Source: Caulobacter sp. NIBR1757
GTDB lineage: Bacteria; Pseudomonadota; Alphaproteobacteria; Caulobacterales; Caulobacteraceae
Assembly (NCBI RefSeq): GCF_027912495.1
Contig: NZ_CP115463.1
Span: forward strand, 2,926,501 to 2,990,500
Reading direction: 5' to 3'
DNA: 64,000 nucleotides
The position numbers and the translations under genes are program-made. The stretch's first letter is position 1. Each line of letters starts with the position of its first letter. The notes under the pieces were generated by a model that was not told the DNA's origin, did not search any database, and was given only the letters and a program-made list of their open reading frames with translations. This document shows, piece by piece, positions 36,767 to 46,109 of the stretch.

Positions 36767-37679
36767 ACGCGTCCTCCACGATCCAGAACACCAGGTCATC
36801 AAATGACACGCCCTGGTGTGCCGCCTGCTCCGGTGCGAGGGAGGTGGGCGTCATGCCAGGTTGTGTATTGACCTCCAAGAGAACCAAATCACGCTTAACA
36901 GGGTCATAACGAAGATCACTTCTGGTAACCCCGCGACAACCAAGCGCGGCATGAGCCCGCTCGGCGAGGCGCAAAGCCTTGTCATAATCGTCCTTCGGCA
37001 TGCGGGCCGGGATCAGGTGCTGTGACCCGCCCTCACCGTATTTGGCCTCGAAATCGTAGAAGCCACTGGTCGGAACGATCTCGGTGACCGCCTGGGCCAC
37101 CCCGTCCATGACCGCCACCGCCAGCTCCAGACCGGCGATGAAGGGCTCGACCATCACATCTTCGCCATGAGTCCAGGATTCGACGCCGACCTCGTGCGGC
37201 GGGCGGTTGGCGCCCTCCATGACGATGAAGACTCCGACCGAACTGCCCTCGGCGTTCGGCTTGACCACATAGGGCGGCGGGATGACGTGGTCGCGGGCGA
37301 CGTCGTGGCGATTGAACAGCCCGCCGCCGGGCACGGTGACGCCGGCCGCCGCCAGCACGGCCTTGGCTTTCGCCTTGTCCATGGCCAGGGCGGAGGCCAG
37401 CACGCCGCAGTGGGTATAGGGGATGGCCAGCGTCTCCAGGATGCCCTGGACACAGCCGTCCTCGCCCCATTCGCCATGCAGGGCGTTGAAGCAGACGTCG
37501 GGCTTCAGGTTGGCCAGGACCTGTGCCAGGTCGCGGCCGGCATCGACGCGGGTGACCCTGGCGCCCAGCCGTTCGAGAGCGTCGGCGCAGGCCTTGCCCG
37601 AGACCAGGCTGACCTCGCGCTCCGACGACAGCCCGCCCAGCAGGACGGCGACGTGATGACCGGCAAGCTTGCCGCTCAC
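36702..37679 (-). CDS. ddl: D-alanine--D-alanine ligase
   Basis: A 325-aa ATP-grasp ligase that makes D-Ala-D-Ala. The start [18 protein letters not shown], the triad region [10 protein letters not shown], and [13 protein letters not shown] with [14 protein letters not shown] (metal and ATP ligands) are all visible. GTG 37679 overlaps the M28 peptidase stop (GTGA). The last ~60 codons use codons rare in this genome (AGA, AGT, CGT, GTT, TTG, ACA), which coincides with a CtrA-like site and suggests an embedded ftsQA promoter. The 3' end overlaps ftsQ by 65 nt. Confidence 0.95.
   Translation of the reverse strand: MSGKLAGHHVAVLLGGLSSEREVSLVSGKACADALERLGARVTRVDAGRDLAQVLANLKPDVCFNALHGEWGEDGCVQGILETLAIPYTHCGVLASALAMDKAKAKAVLAAAGVTVPGGGLFNRHDVARDHVIPPPYVVKPNAEGSSVGVFIVMEGANRPPHEVGVESWTHGEDVMVEPFIAGLELAVAVMDGVAQAVTEIVPTSGFYDFEAKYGEGGSQHLIPARMPKDDYDKALRLAERAHAALGCRGVTRSDLRYDPVKRDLVLLEVNTQPGMTPTSLAPEQAAHQGVSFDDLVFWIVEDAYARGGAGGRTQNRQPSGQKPQ
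36895..36909 (-). promoter_or_regulatory. CtrA-like site inside the 3' end of ddl, upstream of ftsQ
   Basis: On the ftsQ strand it reads TTAT-GACCCTG-TTAA, 7 of 8 consensus bases of TTAA-N7-TTAA, about 130 nt before the ftsQ ATG. Caulobacter has a CtrA-activated ftsQA promoter in the same place. Confidence 0.55.
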
Positions 37680-39118
37680 TTGGGCGCCCCGACCGTGCGC
37701 AGGTCGATGTCGCTGTCGGCGATCAGCCACAGGATGGAGACCCAGACGGCGACGTTCTGCTGCATCTGCCGGGGGTCGATCTTGTCGAGGGTGTCGTCCG
37801 GCGAGTGGTGCAGGTCGAAGTAGCGCAGGGCGCTCTGGCTCAGCTGCATGACCGGCACGCCGGCCGCCTGCAGCCCTTCGGTGTCGGAGCCGGCGAAGGC
37901 GGCCGGCTCGCGGCTGACGATGACCTTCAGCGGGGCCATCAGGGCCGGCAGGTCGGCCATGCGCGGGTCGGCCACCGCGCCCTTGGGCAGGGCGATCTTG
38001 TAGATCGCGTCGGCCCCCAGATCGCTCTCGCCGGCGACGATGAACTGGCCCAGCGCCGCCTCGTGGGTGGCGGCATAGGCCTCGCTGGAGCCGCCACGCT
38101 CCTCGCTGCCCCACATGACGACGCGGATGGTGCGGGCCGGGTGTCTGGGGAGATCGCCGATCAGTTTGGCGGCGGCGGTGGTGATGCCGATCCCCGAGGC
38201 GTCGTCGATGGCCCCGGTGCCGACATCCCAGCTGTCGAGGTGACCGCCGATGACCAGCACCTCGTCCGGCTTCGAAGACCCGACGATGTCGCCGGAGATA
38301 TTCCAGGCGACGTCCTTCTCATCCACGCTCGAGGCCATGTTGAGCTTGATCTTCACCGGCCCCTTGGCCGCCAGCCGCTCCAGCAGTTCGGCGTCCGGCA
38401 CGCCGATGGCGGCGGCGGGTATCTTGGCGACGCCTTCGACATAGGAAGTGCCGCCGGTGTGGGGGCTGCGCAGATCCGAGGTCGAGATCGAGCGAACGAG
38501 ATAGGCCACCGCGCCGCGCTTTGCCGCTTCCGACGGGCCCGCGCGCCGGGCGATGCCGGCGGCGCCGTAGCCCGAGCCGTCCATGGTCCGCACCATCGGG
38601 GCGGTGACGACGGCGATCTTGCCCTTCAGCGAACCTTCCGGGGCGGCCAGCAGGTCGGCATAGGCCTTGAAGACGACGATCTCGGCCTCGATGCCCTTGG
38701 TCGGGGTGGAAACCGAACCGCCGAGGCCGACCATGGCGATCGACCAGTCGTAGGGGGCGACGATGACCGCCGACTCCGCGCCGCGCGTCCAGCTGGGCTT
38801 GGCGAATTCCTCGACCTTGATGTTGCTGAAGCCCAGGCGCTCGAAGGTCTTCACCGCCCAGTCCTTGGCCCGCTCCATGCCGGGCGAGCCGACCAGCCGC
38901 GGGCCGATCTCGGTGGTCAGGGACTCGGTCAGGTCCCAGGCCGTGGTGTCGGTCAGGGCCTTGTCGCGCAGGGCGGCGGCCGTCTCGTAGGTCGGCTGTC
39001 GCCGGGTCTGGGCGATGGCGGGACTTTGGGCCGCCGCGGGCAGGCTGCTGGCGAGAAGGGCGAAGCCGGCCGTGAAGGCGAGGAGCTGTTTGCGCATGCT
39101 GGCCGGGTGCGACACCAC
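37676..39118 (-). CDS. Secreted M28 family zinc aminopeptidase
   Basis: A 480-aa exported protein with a signal peptide ([20 protein letters not shown]); the true start may be ATG 39097. A PA-like insert lies in the middle. The M28 metal site is clear: [19 protein letters not shown] (His, Asp), WGSEERGG (catalytic and metal Glu) and [12 protein letters not shown] (last His). It trims N-terminal residues from peptides in the periplasm or outside. Its stop overlaps the GTG of ddl, so it is translationally coupled to a peptidoglycan gene, an unusual guest in a dcw cluster. Confidence 0.92.
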   Translation of the reverse strand: MVSHPASMRKQLLAFTAGFALLASSLPAAAQSPAIAQTRRQPTYETAAALRDKALTDTTAWDLTESLTTEIGPRLVGSPGMERAKDWAVKTFERLGFSNIKVEEFAKPSWTRGAESAVIVAPYDWSIAMVGLGGSVSTPTKGIEAEIVVFKAYADLLAAPEGSLKGKIAVVTAPMVRTMDGSGYGAAGIARRAGPSEAAKRGAVAYLVRSISTSDLRSPHTGGTSYVEGVAKIPAAAIGVPDAELLERLAAKGPVKIKLNMASSVDEKDVAWNISGDIVGSSKPDEVLVIGGHLDSWDVGTGAIDDASGIGITTAAAKLIGDLPRHPARTIRVVMWGSEERGGSSEAYAATHEAALGQFIVAGESDLGADAIYKIALPKGAVADPRMADLPALMAPLKVIVSREPAAFAGSDTEGLQAAGVPVMQLSQSALRYFDLHHSPDDTLDKIDPRQMQQNVAVWVSILWLIADSDIDLRTVGAPK

Positions 39119-39252
39119 GCGCGACGAGTCAAGTGAAGGGTGCGTGCAGTTGGTGACACCGTGCTGGCGGCAGGGGTGCTGATCGCCAGGCCGACGGTAA
39201 GCTGCCCCGTGGTGGACAGCGGCAAGATGCTGGGGTGAGCGTTGACGAACGA

Positions 39253-39267
39253 GAACAATTGTAGAAC
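39253..39267 (+). promoter_or_regulatory. LexA (SOS) box before the GIY-YIG nuclease
   Basis: GAAC-AATTGTA-GAAC is a perfect GAAC-N7-GAAC site ending 9 nt before the ATG at 39277. It lies within a perfect inverted repeat GAGAACAAT/ATTGTTCTC (39251-39276). A TTGACG at 39242 could be the -35. Confidence 0.8.
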
Positions 39268-39276
39268 ATTGTTCTC

Positions 39277-39663
39277 ATGGCGAGCCACAGGACGTTCATT
39301 GCCGTCTACATCATGACCGACCGGCATCGCGGGACGCTGTATACCGGAGTGACCAGCCGACTGTGGTTTCGCGCCTGGCAACACCGTGAAGGTGAAGTCG
39401 AAGGTTTCACCAAGCGGTACGGTTTGAAGCGGCTGGTTTGGTACGAGCGTCGAGCCCTGATCACGGAGGCGATCCAGCGGGAAAAGTCGATCAAGCGTTG
39501 GCCGAGGGAGTGGAAGATCAACCTGATCGAACGCGACAATCCACACTGGGATGACCTGTATGATCAGAGGATGAACTGGACACCCGTCCCGCCCCAGTTC
39601 GACGACTGGCCGTCGGCTCCCCCGGGCCCGGCCCCGCCCCCTCCCCCGCTATCGTCATCCTAG
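39277..39663 (+). CDS. GIY-YIG single-domain nuclease (COG2827-like)
   Basis: A 128-aa protein. The GIY and YIG elements appear as VYI and YTG (FIAVYIMTDRHRGTLYTGVT), followed by the Arg of FRAWQHREG and the Glu/Lys block ITEAIQREKSIKRWPREWK. The C-terminus is a Pro-rich low-complexity tail, and the last codons (LSSS and the TAG) lie inside repeat B1. Such small nucleases are abundant but their role is unknown. ATG 39277 stands directly behind an SOS box. It interrupts the dcw cluster between ddl/M28 and murB, on the opposite strand, convergent with murB. Confidence 0.88.
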   Translation: MASHRTFIAVYIMTDRHRGTLYTGVTSRLWFRAWQHREGEVEGFTKRYGLKRLVWYERRALITEAIQREKSIKRWPREWKINLIERDNPHWDDLYDQRMNWTPVPPQFDDWPSAPPGPAPPPPPLSSS

Positions 39664-39681
39664 GCCTTGTGCCTAGGATCC
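39649..39681 (+). repeat. Dispersed palindromic repeat family B, copy B1
   Basis: It reads CTATCGTCATCCTAGG, CCTTGTG, CCTAGGATCC. The core is self-complementary (GGATCCTAGG against CCTAGGATGA, loop about 7 nt). An exact inverted copy (33 of 33) lies at 39759-39791. The unit supplies the stop codon of the GIY-YIG gene. Confidence 0.9.
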
Positions 39682-39758
39682 CGCTGTCCGCTTGGCTCTC
39701 ACGGCGGGGTGGAGGCGCGGCCGCGCCTCAACGGTAGGGCTTGTCGCGGCCGAACCCG

Positions 39759-39791
39759 GGATCCTAGGCACAAGGCCTAGGATGACGATAG
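39759..39791 (-). repeat. Dispersed palindromic repeat family B, copy B2
   Basis: Perfect inverted copy of B1, 77 nt away, lying just past the murB stop. The pair would fold into a long cruciform and may also terminate both convergent genes. The 77 nt between them are GC-rich with a small palindrome (GGCGCGGCCGCGCC). Confidence 0.9.
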
Positions 39792-39831
39792 CAGTGGGGG
39801 TGGGTGAAGGCGGGAACGGCGGCCGCCCGCA

Positions 39832-40725
39832 CTACGGCCGCCCGATCCGCTTGATTTCCCAATCCAGCTGCACGCCCGTCCTGGCCTTCACGTCGGCCCG
39901 CACCGCCTCGCCCAGCCCTTCGAGGTCGGCGGCGGTCGCCTCGCCGGTGTTGATCATGAAGTTGCTGTGCAGCTCCGAGAACTTCGCCCCGCCGTGCATC
40001 TTGCCGCGCCAGCCGGCCTCATCGACCAGCTTCCACGACGAATGCCCCTCGGGGTTCTTGAACGTCGAGCCGCCGGTCTTTTCGCGGATCGGCTGGGTGG
40101 TCTCGCGCCGCGAGGTGATCTCCGCCATCCGCGCCTTCACGGCCGCCGGATCGTCGCTGCGGCCCTGAAAAATCGCCTGGATCCAGATGATGTCCTCGGG
40201 AACCTGGCTGTGCCGGTAAGTGTAGCCGAAGTCGGCCAGTTCGAAGACGCGCATGTCGCCCGACCGGTCGTAGCCCCAGGCGCTGACCAGCACGTCCTTG
40301 GTTTCGGCCCCGTAGCAGCCGGCGTTCATGGTCAGGGCGCCGCCGATGGTGCCCGGGATGCCGGCGTAGAACTCCAGCCCCGCCAGCCCCGCATTGGCGG
40401 CGGCGCGGGCGACGGCGGCGTCGAGCGCCCCGGCCCCGGCGATGATCTGGTTGTCTTCCTCATCGATGACGACTTCGGCGAAGTGCTTGCCGGCCAGGCG
40501 GATGACCACGCCCGGCACGCCGCCGTCCCGGACGATGACGTTCGAGCCGACGCCCAGCACCGTCACCGGCGTTTCGGCCGGCAGCTCGCGCAGGAAGTCC
40601 GACAGGTCCTCCTCGTCGGCCGGAAGGAACAGCACCTCGGCCGGACCGCCGACGCGGAACCAGGTGAAGGGCGCAAGGGCTTCTTCGCGCAGCAGCTTGC
40701 CGCGCACTTGCGGGAGGTCGGTCAT
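39832..40725 (-). CDS. murB: UDP-N-acetylenolpyruvoylglucosamine reductase MurB
   Basis: A 297-aa FAD enzyme that makes UDP-MurNAc. The FAD-binding start [15 protein letters not shown], the [18 protein letters not shown] loop ([14 protein letters not shown]), [18 protein letters not shown] and the catalytic block [15 protein letters not shown] are all present. It has the shorter type II form without the Tyr-loop extension. Its ATG overlaps the stop of the small upstream gene (ATGA). Confidence 0.96.
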   Translation of the reverse strand: MTDLPQVRGKLLREEALAPFTWFRVGGPAEVLFLPADEEDLSDFLRELPAETPVTVLGVGSNVIVRDGGVPGVVIRLAGKHFAEVVIDEEDNQIIAGAGALDAAVARAAANAGLAGLEFYAGIPGTIGGALTMNAGCYGAETKDVLVSAWGYDRSGDMRVFELADFGYTYRHSQVPEDIIWIQAIFQGRSDDPAAVKARMAEITSRRETTQPIREKTGGSTFKNPEGHSSWKLVDEAGWRGKMHGGAKFSELHSNFMINTGEATAADLEGLGEAVRADVKARTGVQLDWEIKRIGRP

Positions 40726-40988
40726 GGATTGGCCTTACGGGCGGCGGTGTCGGCGTGCCAGAGGATCAGGCGCTCGGCCTCGGCGGGGTCATAGGTTTCG
40801 AACACCGGGGTGCGGACGTTCCTGTCCCAGTGGAACATCTCGAAACGCTGGGTCGGGTGCTCGTGCACGTCCAGCCAGTAGCCGGTGCTCAGCCCCCGGC
40901 CCTTGTCGATCTGCGGCAGGTGCTTGGTCGGAATCCGGCGGCGACGGCATTCGGCCTCGATGTCGCGGAGAAACGCGGTGGGGGTCAC
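40722..40988 (-). CDS. Small hypothetical protein between murC and murB, 88 aa
   Basis: It starts with GTG ([23 protein letters not shown]) and overlaps murC (GTGA) and murB (ATGA) at both ends, so it is clearly translated within the operon. It has a Trp/His-rich C-terminal half ([23 protein letters not shown]) and no membrane segment. I do not recognise the family. Its position between two UDP-MurNAc enzymes suggests a link to precursor synthesis, by context only. Confidence 0.75.
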   Translation of the reverse strand: MTPTAFLRDIEAECRRRRIPTKHLPQIDKGRGLSTGYWLDVHEHPTQRFEMFHWDRNVRTPVFETYDPAEAERLILWHADTAARKANP

Positions 40989-42403
40989 CCTCGCGCCTCG
41001 AGTTGTCCCGGCAAGGCATAAGCCCAGCTGGTGATGTCCCCCGCCCCTAAAAAGACGACCAGGTCGCCGGACCGGGCTTCCTCGGCGATCATCGCCGGCA
41101 GGTCGGCGGGGCTGTTCAGCGGCAGCGCCCGACGGTGGCCGAAACGCTTCATCCCCTCGATCAGGTGATCGCGATCGACGCCCTCGATGGGCGCCTCGCC
41201 GGCCGTATAGACATCGGCGACGATGACGGTGTCGGCGTCGTTGAAGCAGGCGGAGAACTCGGCCATCAGGTCGCGCAGGCGGGTGAAGCGGTGCGGCTGC
41301 ACCACGGCGATGACCCGGCCATCGGGAGTCATCGAGCGGGCCGCCTTGAGCACCGACGAAATCTCCACCGGGTGGTGGCCGTAGTCGTCAACGATGCGGA
41401 TGCCGTTCACGACGCCCGTGGTGGTAAAGCGCCGCTTGACGCCGCCAAAGCCGGCCAGGCCCTTCTTGATCGAGGCGTCATCGACCCCCAGCTCGCGGGC
41501 CACGGTAATGGCGGCAAGGGCGTTGGCGACGTTGTGGTCGCCGGCCATCGGCAGGGCCAGGCCCTCCAGCACGCGGCGCTCGCCGTCGAGGGCGGTGAAC
41601 TGCACGTCGAACTTCGCCCCTTCCGGCCCCATGCTGACGTTCAGGGCGCGGACTTCCGCCTGCGGGTTGACGCCGTAGGTTATCAGCCGCCGGTTCTCGA
41701 CCTTGGCGGCCAGGGCCTGGACCTCGGGATGGTCGAGGCAGACGGCGGCGAAGCCGTAGAAGGGGATGTTCTCGACGAAGTCCTTGAAGGCTTTGCGGGC
41801 CGTGTCGAAGTCGCCGTAGTGGTCGAGGTGCTCGGGGTCGATGTTGGTGACGATGGCGCAGGTCGACTTGAGCTTGAGGAAGGTGCCGTCGCTTTCGTCG
41901 GCCTCGACGACGATCCACTCGCCCTCCCCGACCTTCGCATTGGTGCCATAGGCGTTGATGATGCCGCCGTTGACCACCGTCGGATCCAGCCCGCCCGCGT
42001 CGAGCAGGGCGGCGACCATCGAGGTGGTGGTGGTCTTGCCGTGGGTGCCGGCCACCCCGACCGAGAACTGCAGCCGCATCAGCTCGGCCAGCATCTCGGC
42101 CCTGCGCACCAGCGGCAGACGGCGCTCGCGGCCGGCGACGATCTCGGGATTGTCGGCCTTAACCGCCGTCGAATAGACGATCGCCGAGGCGCCCTCGACA
42201 TGCTCGGCCGCATGGCCGATGAAGATCCGGGCGCCCAGCTGTTCCAGGCGCTCGGTATTGGCGCTGGGCTTCATGTCGGAGCCCTGCACGGTGTAGCCGA
42301 TGCGGATCATGATCTCGGCGATGCCGCTCATGCCGATACCGCCGATACCGATGAAGTGGACGGGACCGAGTTCGAACGGGACGGGGCGGCGACGGGCGAT
42401 CAT
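40985..42403 (-). CDS. murC: UDP-N-acetylmuramate--L-alanine ligase MurC
   Basis: ATG 42403 gives 472 aa beginning [20 protein letters not shown]. An upstream in-frame extension is antisense to another gene and is rejected. The Mur ligase hallmarks are [15 protein letters not shown], the ATP loop [11 protein letters not shown] and [11 protein letters not shown]. It adds L-Ala to UDP-MurNAc. The ATG shares the palindrome CATG with the start of the divergent secreted protein gene, so the two promoters must lie inside each other's coding sequence. Confidence 0.95.
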   Translation of the reverse strand: MIARRRPVPFELGPVHFIGIGGIGMSGIAEIMIRIGYTVQGSDMKPSANTERLEQLGARIFIGHAAEHVEGASAIVYSTAVKADNPEIVAGRERRLPLVRRAEMLAELMRLQFSVGVAGTHGKTTTTSMVAALLDAGGLDPTVVNGGIINAYGTNAKVGEGEWIVVEADESDGTFLKLKSTCAIVTNIDPEHLDHYGDFDTARKAFKDFVENIPFYGFAAVCLDHPEVQALAAKVENRRLITYGVNPQAEVRALNVSMGPEGAKFDVQFTALDGERRVLEGLALPMAGDHNVANALAAITVARELGVDDASIKKGLAGFGGVKRRFTTTGVVNGIRIVDDYGHHPVEISSVLKAARSMTPDGRVIAVVQPHRFTRLRDLMAEFSACFNDADTVIVADVYTAGEAPIEGVDRDHLIEGMKRFGHRRALPLNSPADLPAMIAEEARSGDLVVFLGAGDITSWAYALPGQLEARG

Positions 42404-42899
42404 GAGACGCGGATTAGAGGATTTGGCGCCGTGGGGGAATGGCTTCGCGTTGGCGGCGGTGCTGGTGGCCGGCGGAGCGGTGGCGGCCGACGCGCCGACC
42501 CTGCGGCCGACCCAGCTGGGCGCCTTCGCCATGTTCACCGATCTGGACAGCATCGAGCGGACCGGGACGAGGGCGAAGTTTCGCGTCCTGCAGGTGACGG
42601 AGACCGGATTCACGGCCGGCGGCGTCGCCTATGTCGGCGGCTGGCGCTGGTTCGAGGTGGACTGCTCAGGCTGGACGGCGCGGGGCATGGGGTTCGCCAG
42701 CGTGCGGGCTGACGGGATCGAAGGGCCGGTGACCGGCGGCGGCGGTGAAATGGCAAAGATCGCGCCGGGCGGCATCGAGGACGAGGCGGCCAGGGTGGTG
42801 TGCGAGGGCGCGTCCCCGCTTGGCGTCGCCGATATCCGTGGCGTCGATGCGGCGGTCGTCGCCGGCCGGCGATGGATCCCGACGGGCGATGCCGATTGA
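42402..42899 (+). CDS. Exported hypothetical protein (surface-adhesin E-like), 165 aa
   Basis: ATG 42402 gives a hydrophobic leader ([17 protein letters not shown]) and a mature domain. That domain has two Cys (EVDCSGW, RVVCEGA) that could form a disulfide, and a beta-rich pattern ([14 protein letters not shown]). Similar two-Cys secreted domains occur in surface-adhesin-E-type proteins. The start is uncertain: a TTG at 42421, close behind GAGG, would still leave the whole leader. The gene divides the murG-ftsW side of the cluster from murC. Confidence 0.6.
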   Translation: MRRGLEDLAPWGNGFALAAVLVAGGAVAADAPTLRPTQLGAFAMFTDLDSIERTGTRAKFRVLQVTETGFTAGGVAYVGGWRWFEVDCSGWTARGMGFASVRADGIEGPVTGGGGEMAKIAPGGIEDEAARVVCEGASPLGVADIRGVDAAVVAGRRWIPTGDAD

Positions 42900-42963
42900 C
42901 GCGGGACGGTCCGGAGGCGAGCGCCCGATGCATGAAATATAGATTATTTTCAATGGCTTAACA

Positions 42964-42981
42964 AATATGTCTAGACATATT
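42964..42981. promoter_or_regulatory. Perfect 18-bp palindrome AATATGTCTAGACATATT
   Basis: It lies in a short AT-rich block of the 372-nt gap between the exported protein and the GNAT gene. The core GTCTAGAC is what many GntR/HutC-type repressors bind. No regulator gene is nearby. Apart from this and repeat C2, I see no gene in 42900-43271. Confidence 0.45.
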
Positions 42982-43225
42982 CATGTCGATCCGCGGCGTT
43001 TTCGGCCGTTTGACGCCTTGCGGCAATTCACCTGGCCATCGTCGTAGGTCGCCACGGAGCGGTTTCGACCTACAAATCCTGCGCTTGGGCCACGCAACAG
43101 CCTACGCCCCGGGCTACAGCCTCGCAGGCCCACCCTACGCGAAAGCCCACGGGGCAAGGGTTTCGGCCAGTTTTCGCCGGCGCCCGAACGGCGCCGCCTT
43201 CTTTTGTAGGTCGAACGCCGCGCGG

Positions 43226-43262
43226 TATAATGGATGGCGCTTCGATAAGCGGCGCCGCCGAC
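43226..43262 (+). repeat. Family C element, copy C2
   Basis: TATAATGGATGG-CGCTTCGATAAGCG-GCGCCGCC, with the stem CGCTT/AAGCG. It lies just past the stop of the minus-strand GNAT gene. It has the same TATAATG plus CGCTTCGATA pair as C1 (22380) and C3 (61956, inverted). Confidence 0.6.
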
Positions 43263-43271
43263 CGATGGCGC

Positions 43272-43727
43272 TCAGGGCCAACGGTAGAAGACGCGGGTGT
43301 AGTTCAGCGTCGGGTGCTGGTCGGTGTCGTAATGGTGGAAGCCGCGCCTTTCATAGAAGGCGCGGGCGGCGTGATTGGCTTCGGCAGTGCGAAGCCACAT
43401 GCCGTCTGGCAGGCGCTGTTTGGCCAATTCCATCAGTTTGCTGCCGACGCCCTGGCCCTTGGCGGTCGGGGCCATGAACAGTTGGTCCAGGCAGTTGTCG
43501 TGCGGACGCAGGGCCATGAAGCCGGCGAGAGCGTCATCCTGGAAGGCCAGGGTGACCTCCCAGACCGTGGCGGTCTCCTCGCGGACGCGGACGGCGAGGT
43601 CTTCGACCAGCACCACTTCCTCGTTGGCCGTCCCGGTCGAACGCCAGCTTTCGAGCCAGAGCTGGGCCAGGGGCGTGACGAGGTCCGCGTGAACGGCCGG
43701 GTCGAAAGGAGCCAGCCGCACTGTCAT
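43272..43727 (-). CDS. GNAT family N-acetyltransferase
   Basis: A 151-aa acetyltransferase with the acetyl-CoA loop QLFMAPTAKGQGVGSKLMELA (motif A, Q/R-x-x-G-x-G/A) and the C-terminal AFYERRGFHHY typical of GNATs. Its ATG overlaps the murG TGA by one base (TGATG), so it is coupled to murG. The substrate is unknown. The coupling hints at a peptidoglycan-related or ribosomal target, but that is inference. Confidence 0.88.
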   Translation of the reverse strand: MTVRLAPFDPAVHADLVTPLAQLWLESWRSTGTANEEVVLVEDLAVRVREETATVWEVTLAFQDDALAGFMALRPHDNCLDQLFMAPTAKGQGVGSKLMELAKQRLPDGMWLRTAEANHAARAFYERRGFHHYDTDQHPTLNYTRVFYRWP

Positions 43728-44824
43728 CAGCGGTTGGCAGTGCGTTCGACGAGGTCGGCGAGGTCCTCGGCGGCGTCGGGCTTGGCCACCCCATGGGCGC
43801 CGGCGGCCATGCGGGCGAGCCAGGCGGGGTCCTTGAGCAGGGCCTTGAGGGCGCCGGCCAGGCTGTCGACCGTCAGTTCCTCTTCCAGGCAGACGGCGGC
43901 GGCGTTGGCGTCTTCGAGCAGCTTGGCGTTGAAGCGCTGGTGGTTGTCGGTGGCGATCTTCAGGGGGATGAGGATCGAGGGTTTGCCGGCCACGGCCAGC
44001 TCACAGACCGTCGAGGCCCCGGCCCGGCCAATGACCAGGTGGGCGGCGCCCAGGCGGCCGGCCATGTCGCGGAAGAAGGGCGCGACCTCGGCCTTGACCA
44101 TGGCATTGAGGTAGGTCGAGCGGGCGATGTCCATCGACTCCTTGCGGGTCTGCTGCTGGACCTCGAGGCGCAGGCGGGTCTCTTCGGGCAGACGCAGGAT
44201 GGCTTCCGGCACCAGCTCGCTGAGCAGGCGGGCGCCCTGGCTGCCGCCGGTGACGAGGATCTTGATCGGCTGGCCGTCGGCGGGCGGTGCATAGGCCTGG
44301 TCGTAGAGGGCGCTGATCTCGGGTCGCACCGGATTGCCGACGACGCGGGCCCGGGCCTTCACCTTGGGAGTGGCCTTTTCCAGGGTCGGGAAGGCGCAGG
44401 CGACCTCGGTGACCCTGGGCGCGAGAAAACGGTTCACCCGGCCGAGCACGGCGTTCTGTTCGTGGATGACGGTCGGGCGCTTCTGGCTCAAGGCGGCCAT
44501 CAGGCTGGGCAGGCTGGGATAGCCGCCGAAGCCGACGACGACGGCCGGGTCCATCCGCTTGAAGGCGGCGCCGGCCTGCAGCACGCCCTGCAGGACGGCG
44601 AAGCCGGCCTTGATCATGCCAATCGGGTCGCTGGACTTGGCGGTGGCTGCCGACAGGGTCAGGCGGACGTCGGCCGGGAACTTGTCGGCATACATCGCGC
44701 CGCGCTCGTCGGTGGCCAGCACGATGCGCCAGCCGCGACGGGTCAGGGCCTCGGCCAGGGCCTGGGCCGGGAACATGTGGCCCCCGGTGCCTCCTGCGGC
44801 GATGACGGCCAGACGGGCGGCCAT
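43727..44824 (-). CDS. murG: MurG, undecaprenyl-PP-MurNAc-pentapeptide GlcNAc transferase
   Basis: A 365-aa GT28 enzyme that makes lipid II at the inner face of the membrane. The N-terminal AAGGTGGHMFPAQALAEAL and the C-terminal GGSQGARLLSELVP and GRAGASTVCELAVAGKP are characteristic. It lies 97 nt after ftsW and overlaps the GNAT gene by 1 nt. Confidence 0.97.
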   Translation of the reverse strand: MAARLAVIAAGGTGGHMFPAQALAEALTRRGWRIVLATDERGAMYADKFPADVRLTLSAATAKSSDPIGMIKAGFAVLQGVLQAGAAFKRMDPAVVVGFGGYPSLPSLMAALSQKRPTVIHEQNAVLGRVNRFLAPRVTEVACAFPTLEKATPKVKARARVVGNPVRPEISALYDQAYAPPADGQPIKILVTGGSQGARLLSELVPEAILRLPEETRLRLEVQQQTRKESMDIARSTYLNAMVKAEVAPFFRDMAGRLGAAHLVIGRAGASTVCELAVAGKPSILIPLKIATDNHQRFNAKLLEDANAAAVCLEEELTVDSLAGALKALLKDPAWLARMAAGAHGVAKPDAAEDLADLVERTANR

Positions 44825-44921
44825 GGCGGAACCTCTCTATCGAACGCTCAGGTGGCGGGCTTGTGACATGGATGACCGGAAGTGACTACCGCGGGGCTGT
44901 GCAGCCATGGCGCCGCCGACG

Positions 44922-46109
44922 TCAGGGAGCGAAGGGGCCGACGCGGTTGCTCTCCGGCTCGAAGGCCCCTGGCCGCTTGCGGGTCAGGCTCAGCGCCATG
45001 CCCATGGTCAGGCCCATGGCCAGCATGGAGGAGCCGCCATAGCTGATGAACGGCAGGGTCATGCCCTTGGTCGGGGCGAGGTTGAGGTTGACCGCCATGT
45101 TGATGATCGCCTGCTGGCCGACCAGCACGAACAGGGCCGCGGCGGCGATCTGCTCGAAGCTGTCCTGCAGCCGCATCGACTTGTAGAGGCCGCGCACCAT
45201 CAGGAAGGCGAAGACGCCGATCAGGGCCAGTGAGAAGACCAGGCCGTATTCCTCGGCGGCGACCGAGTAGATGAAGTCGGTCTGCAGGTCAGGGACGCCC
45301 TGTTTCATGACGCCCTCGCCGGGGCCCCGTCCGAACAGGCCGCCGTTCGCAATCGCCTGGGCCGCCTTGTCGACCTGGTGGGTGTCGGCGCCCTCGGGGC
45401 TGAGGAAGCGATCGACCCGGCTGCGGGCGTGCGGGAGGAGAACATAGATGAGGCCCAGACCCCCGGCCGCCGCGCCGCCCATGATCGGGATCCAGCTGAT
45501 CGGCACCCCGGCCATCCAGAAGGCGGCCCCGAAGGCGATGGTGATCAGGATGGTCTGGCCGACGTCGGGCTGGATGATCAGCAGCACCACGGCGACGAAA
45601 TACAGACCGAAGGCGATGGAGACACCCGGCACCCCCTGCCCCTTCTGGCCCTCGGAGAACATCCAGGCGACCAGCACGATCAGCGCCGGCTTGAGGAATT
45701 CGGACGGCTGCAGGGTGAAGCCGGCGAAGGTGACCCAGCGGGTGGCGCCCTTGGCCTCGTGGCCCAGGAACGGCAGGGCGGCCATGCAGAGGATGGCCCC
45801 GATGTAGATGAAGAAGGCCGCCCGCTTCACCCCCCTGGGCGAGAGGATGGAGATGGCCAGCACCAGGCCGCAGGCGCCGAGGCCGAAGATCACCTGGCGG
45901 ATGGCGAAATGCAGCGGGTCGTCCAGCCGCAGGCGGATGGCGGCGGCCGGGCTGGAGGTGAAGCTGAGCAGAACGCCGATGGCGATCAGGATGCCGGTCG
46001 CCGCCAGCAAGGCGTGATCGACCGTCCACCACCAGTTGGCCAGCGCCCCGCGATTGGCCCTGGAGACCAGATGCTGGTTGTTGTGGCCGGGGTACTCGGC
46101 GGTGGTCAT
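44922..46109 (-). CDS. ftsW: FtsW, SEDS-family peptidoglycan polymerase
   Basis: ATG 46109 (ATGA overlap with murD) gives 395 aa with about ten membrane helices (e.g. LLAATGILIAIGVLLSF, AAFFIYIGAILCMAALPF). SEDS signatures are GAKGATRW-like (HEAKGATRWVTFAGFTLQPSE) and FISYGGSSMLAMG near the end. FtsW polymerises lipid II at the septum with FtsI. The longer in-frame ORF up to 46829 is the murD antisense-frame shadow and is not used. Confidence 0.96.
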   Translation of the reverse strand: MTTAEYPGHNNQHLVSRANRGALANWWWTVDHALLAATGILIAIGVLLSFTSSPAAAIRLRLDDPLHFAIRQVIFGLGACGLVLAISILSPRGVKRAAFFIYIGAILCMAALPFLGHEAKGATRWVTFAGFTLQPSEFLKPALIVLVAWMFSEGQKGQGVPGVSIAFGLYFVAVVLLIIQPDVGQTILITIAFGAAFWMAGVPISWIPIMGGAAAGGLGLIYVLLPHARSRVDRFLSPEGADTHQVDKAAQAIANGGLFGRGPGEGVMKQGVPDLQTDFIYSVAAEEYGLVFSLALIGVFAFLMVRGLYKSMRLQDSFEQIAAAALFVLVGQQAIINMAVNLNLAPTKGMTLPFISYGGSSMLAMGLTMGMALSLTRKRPGAFEPESNRVGPFAP

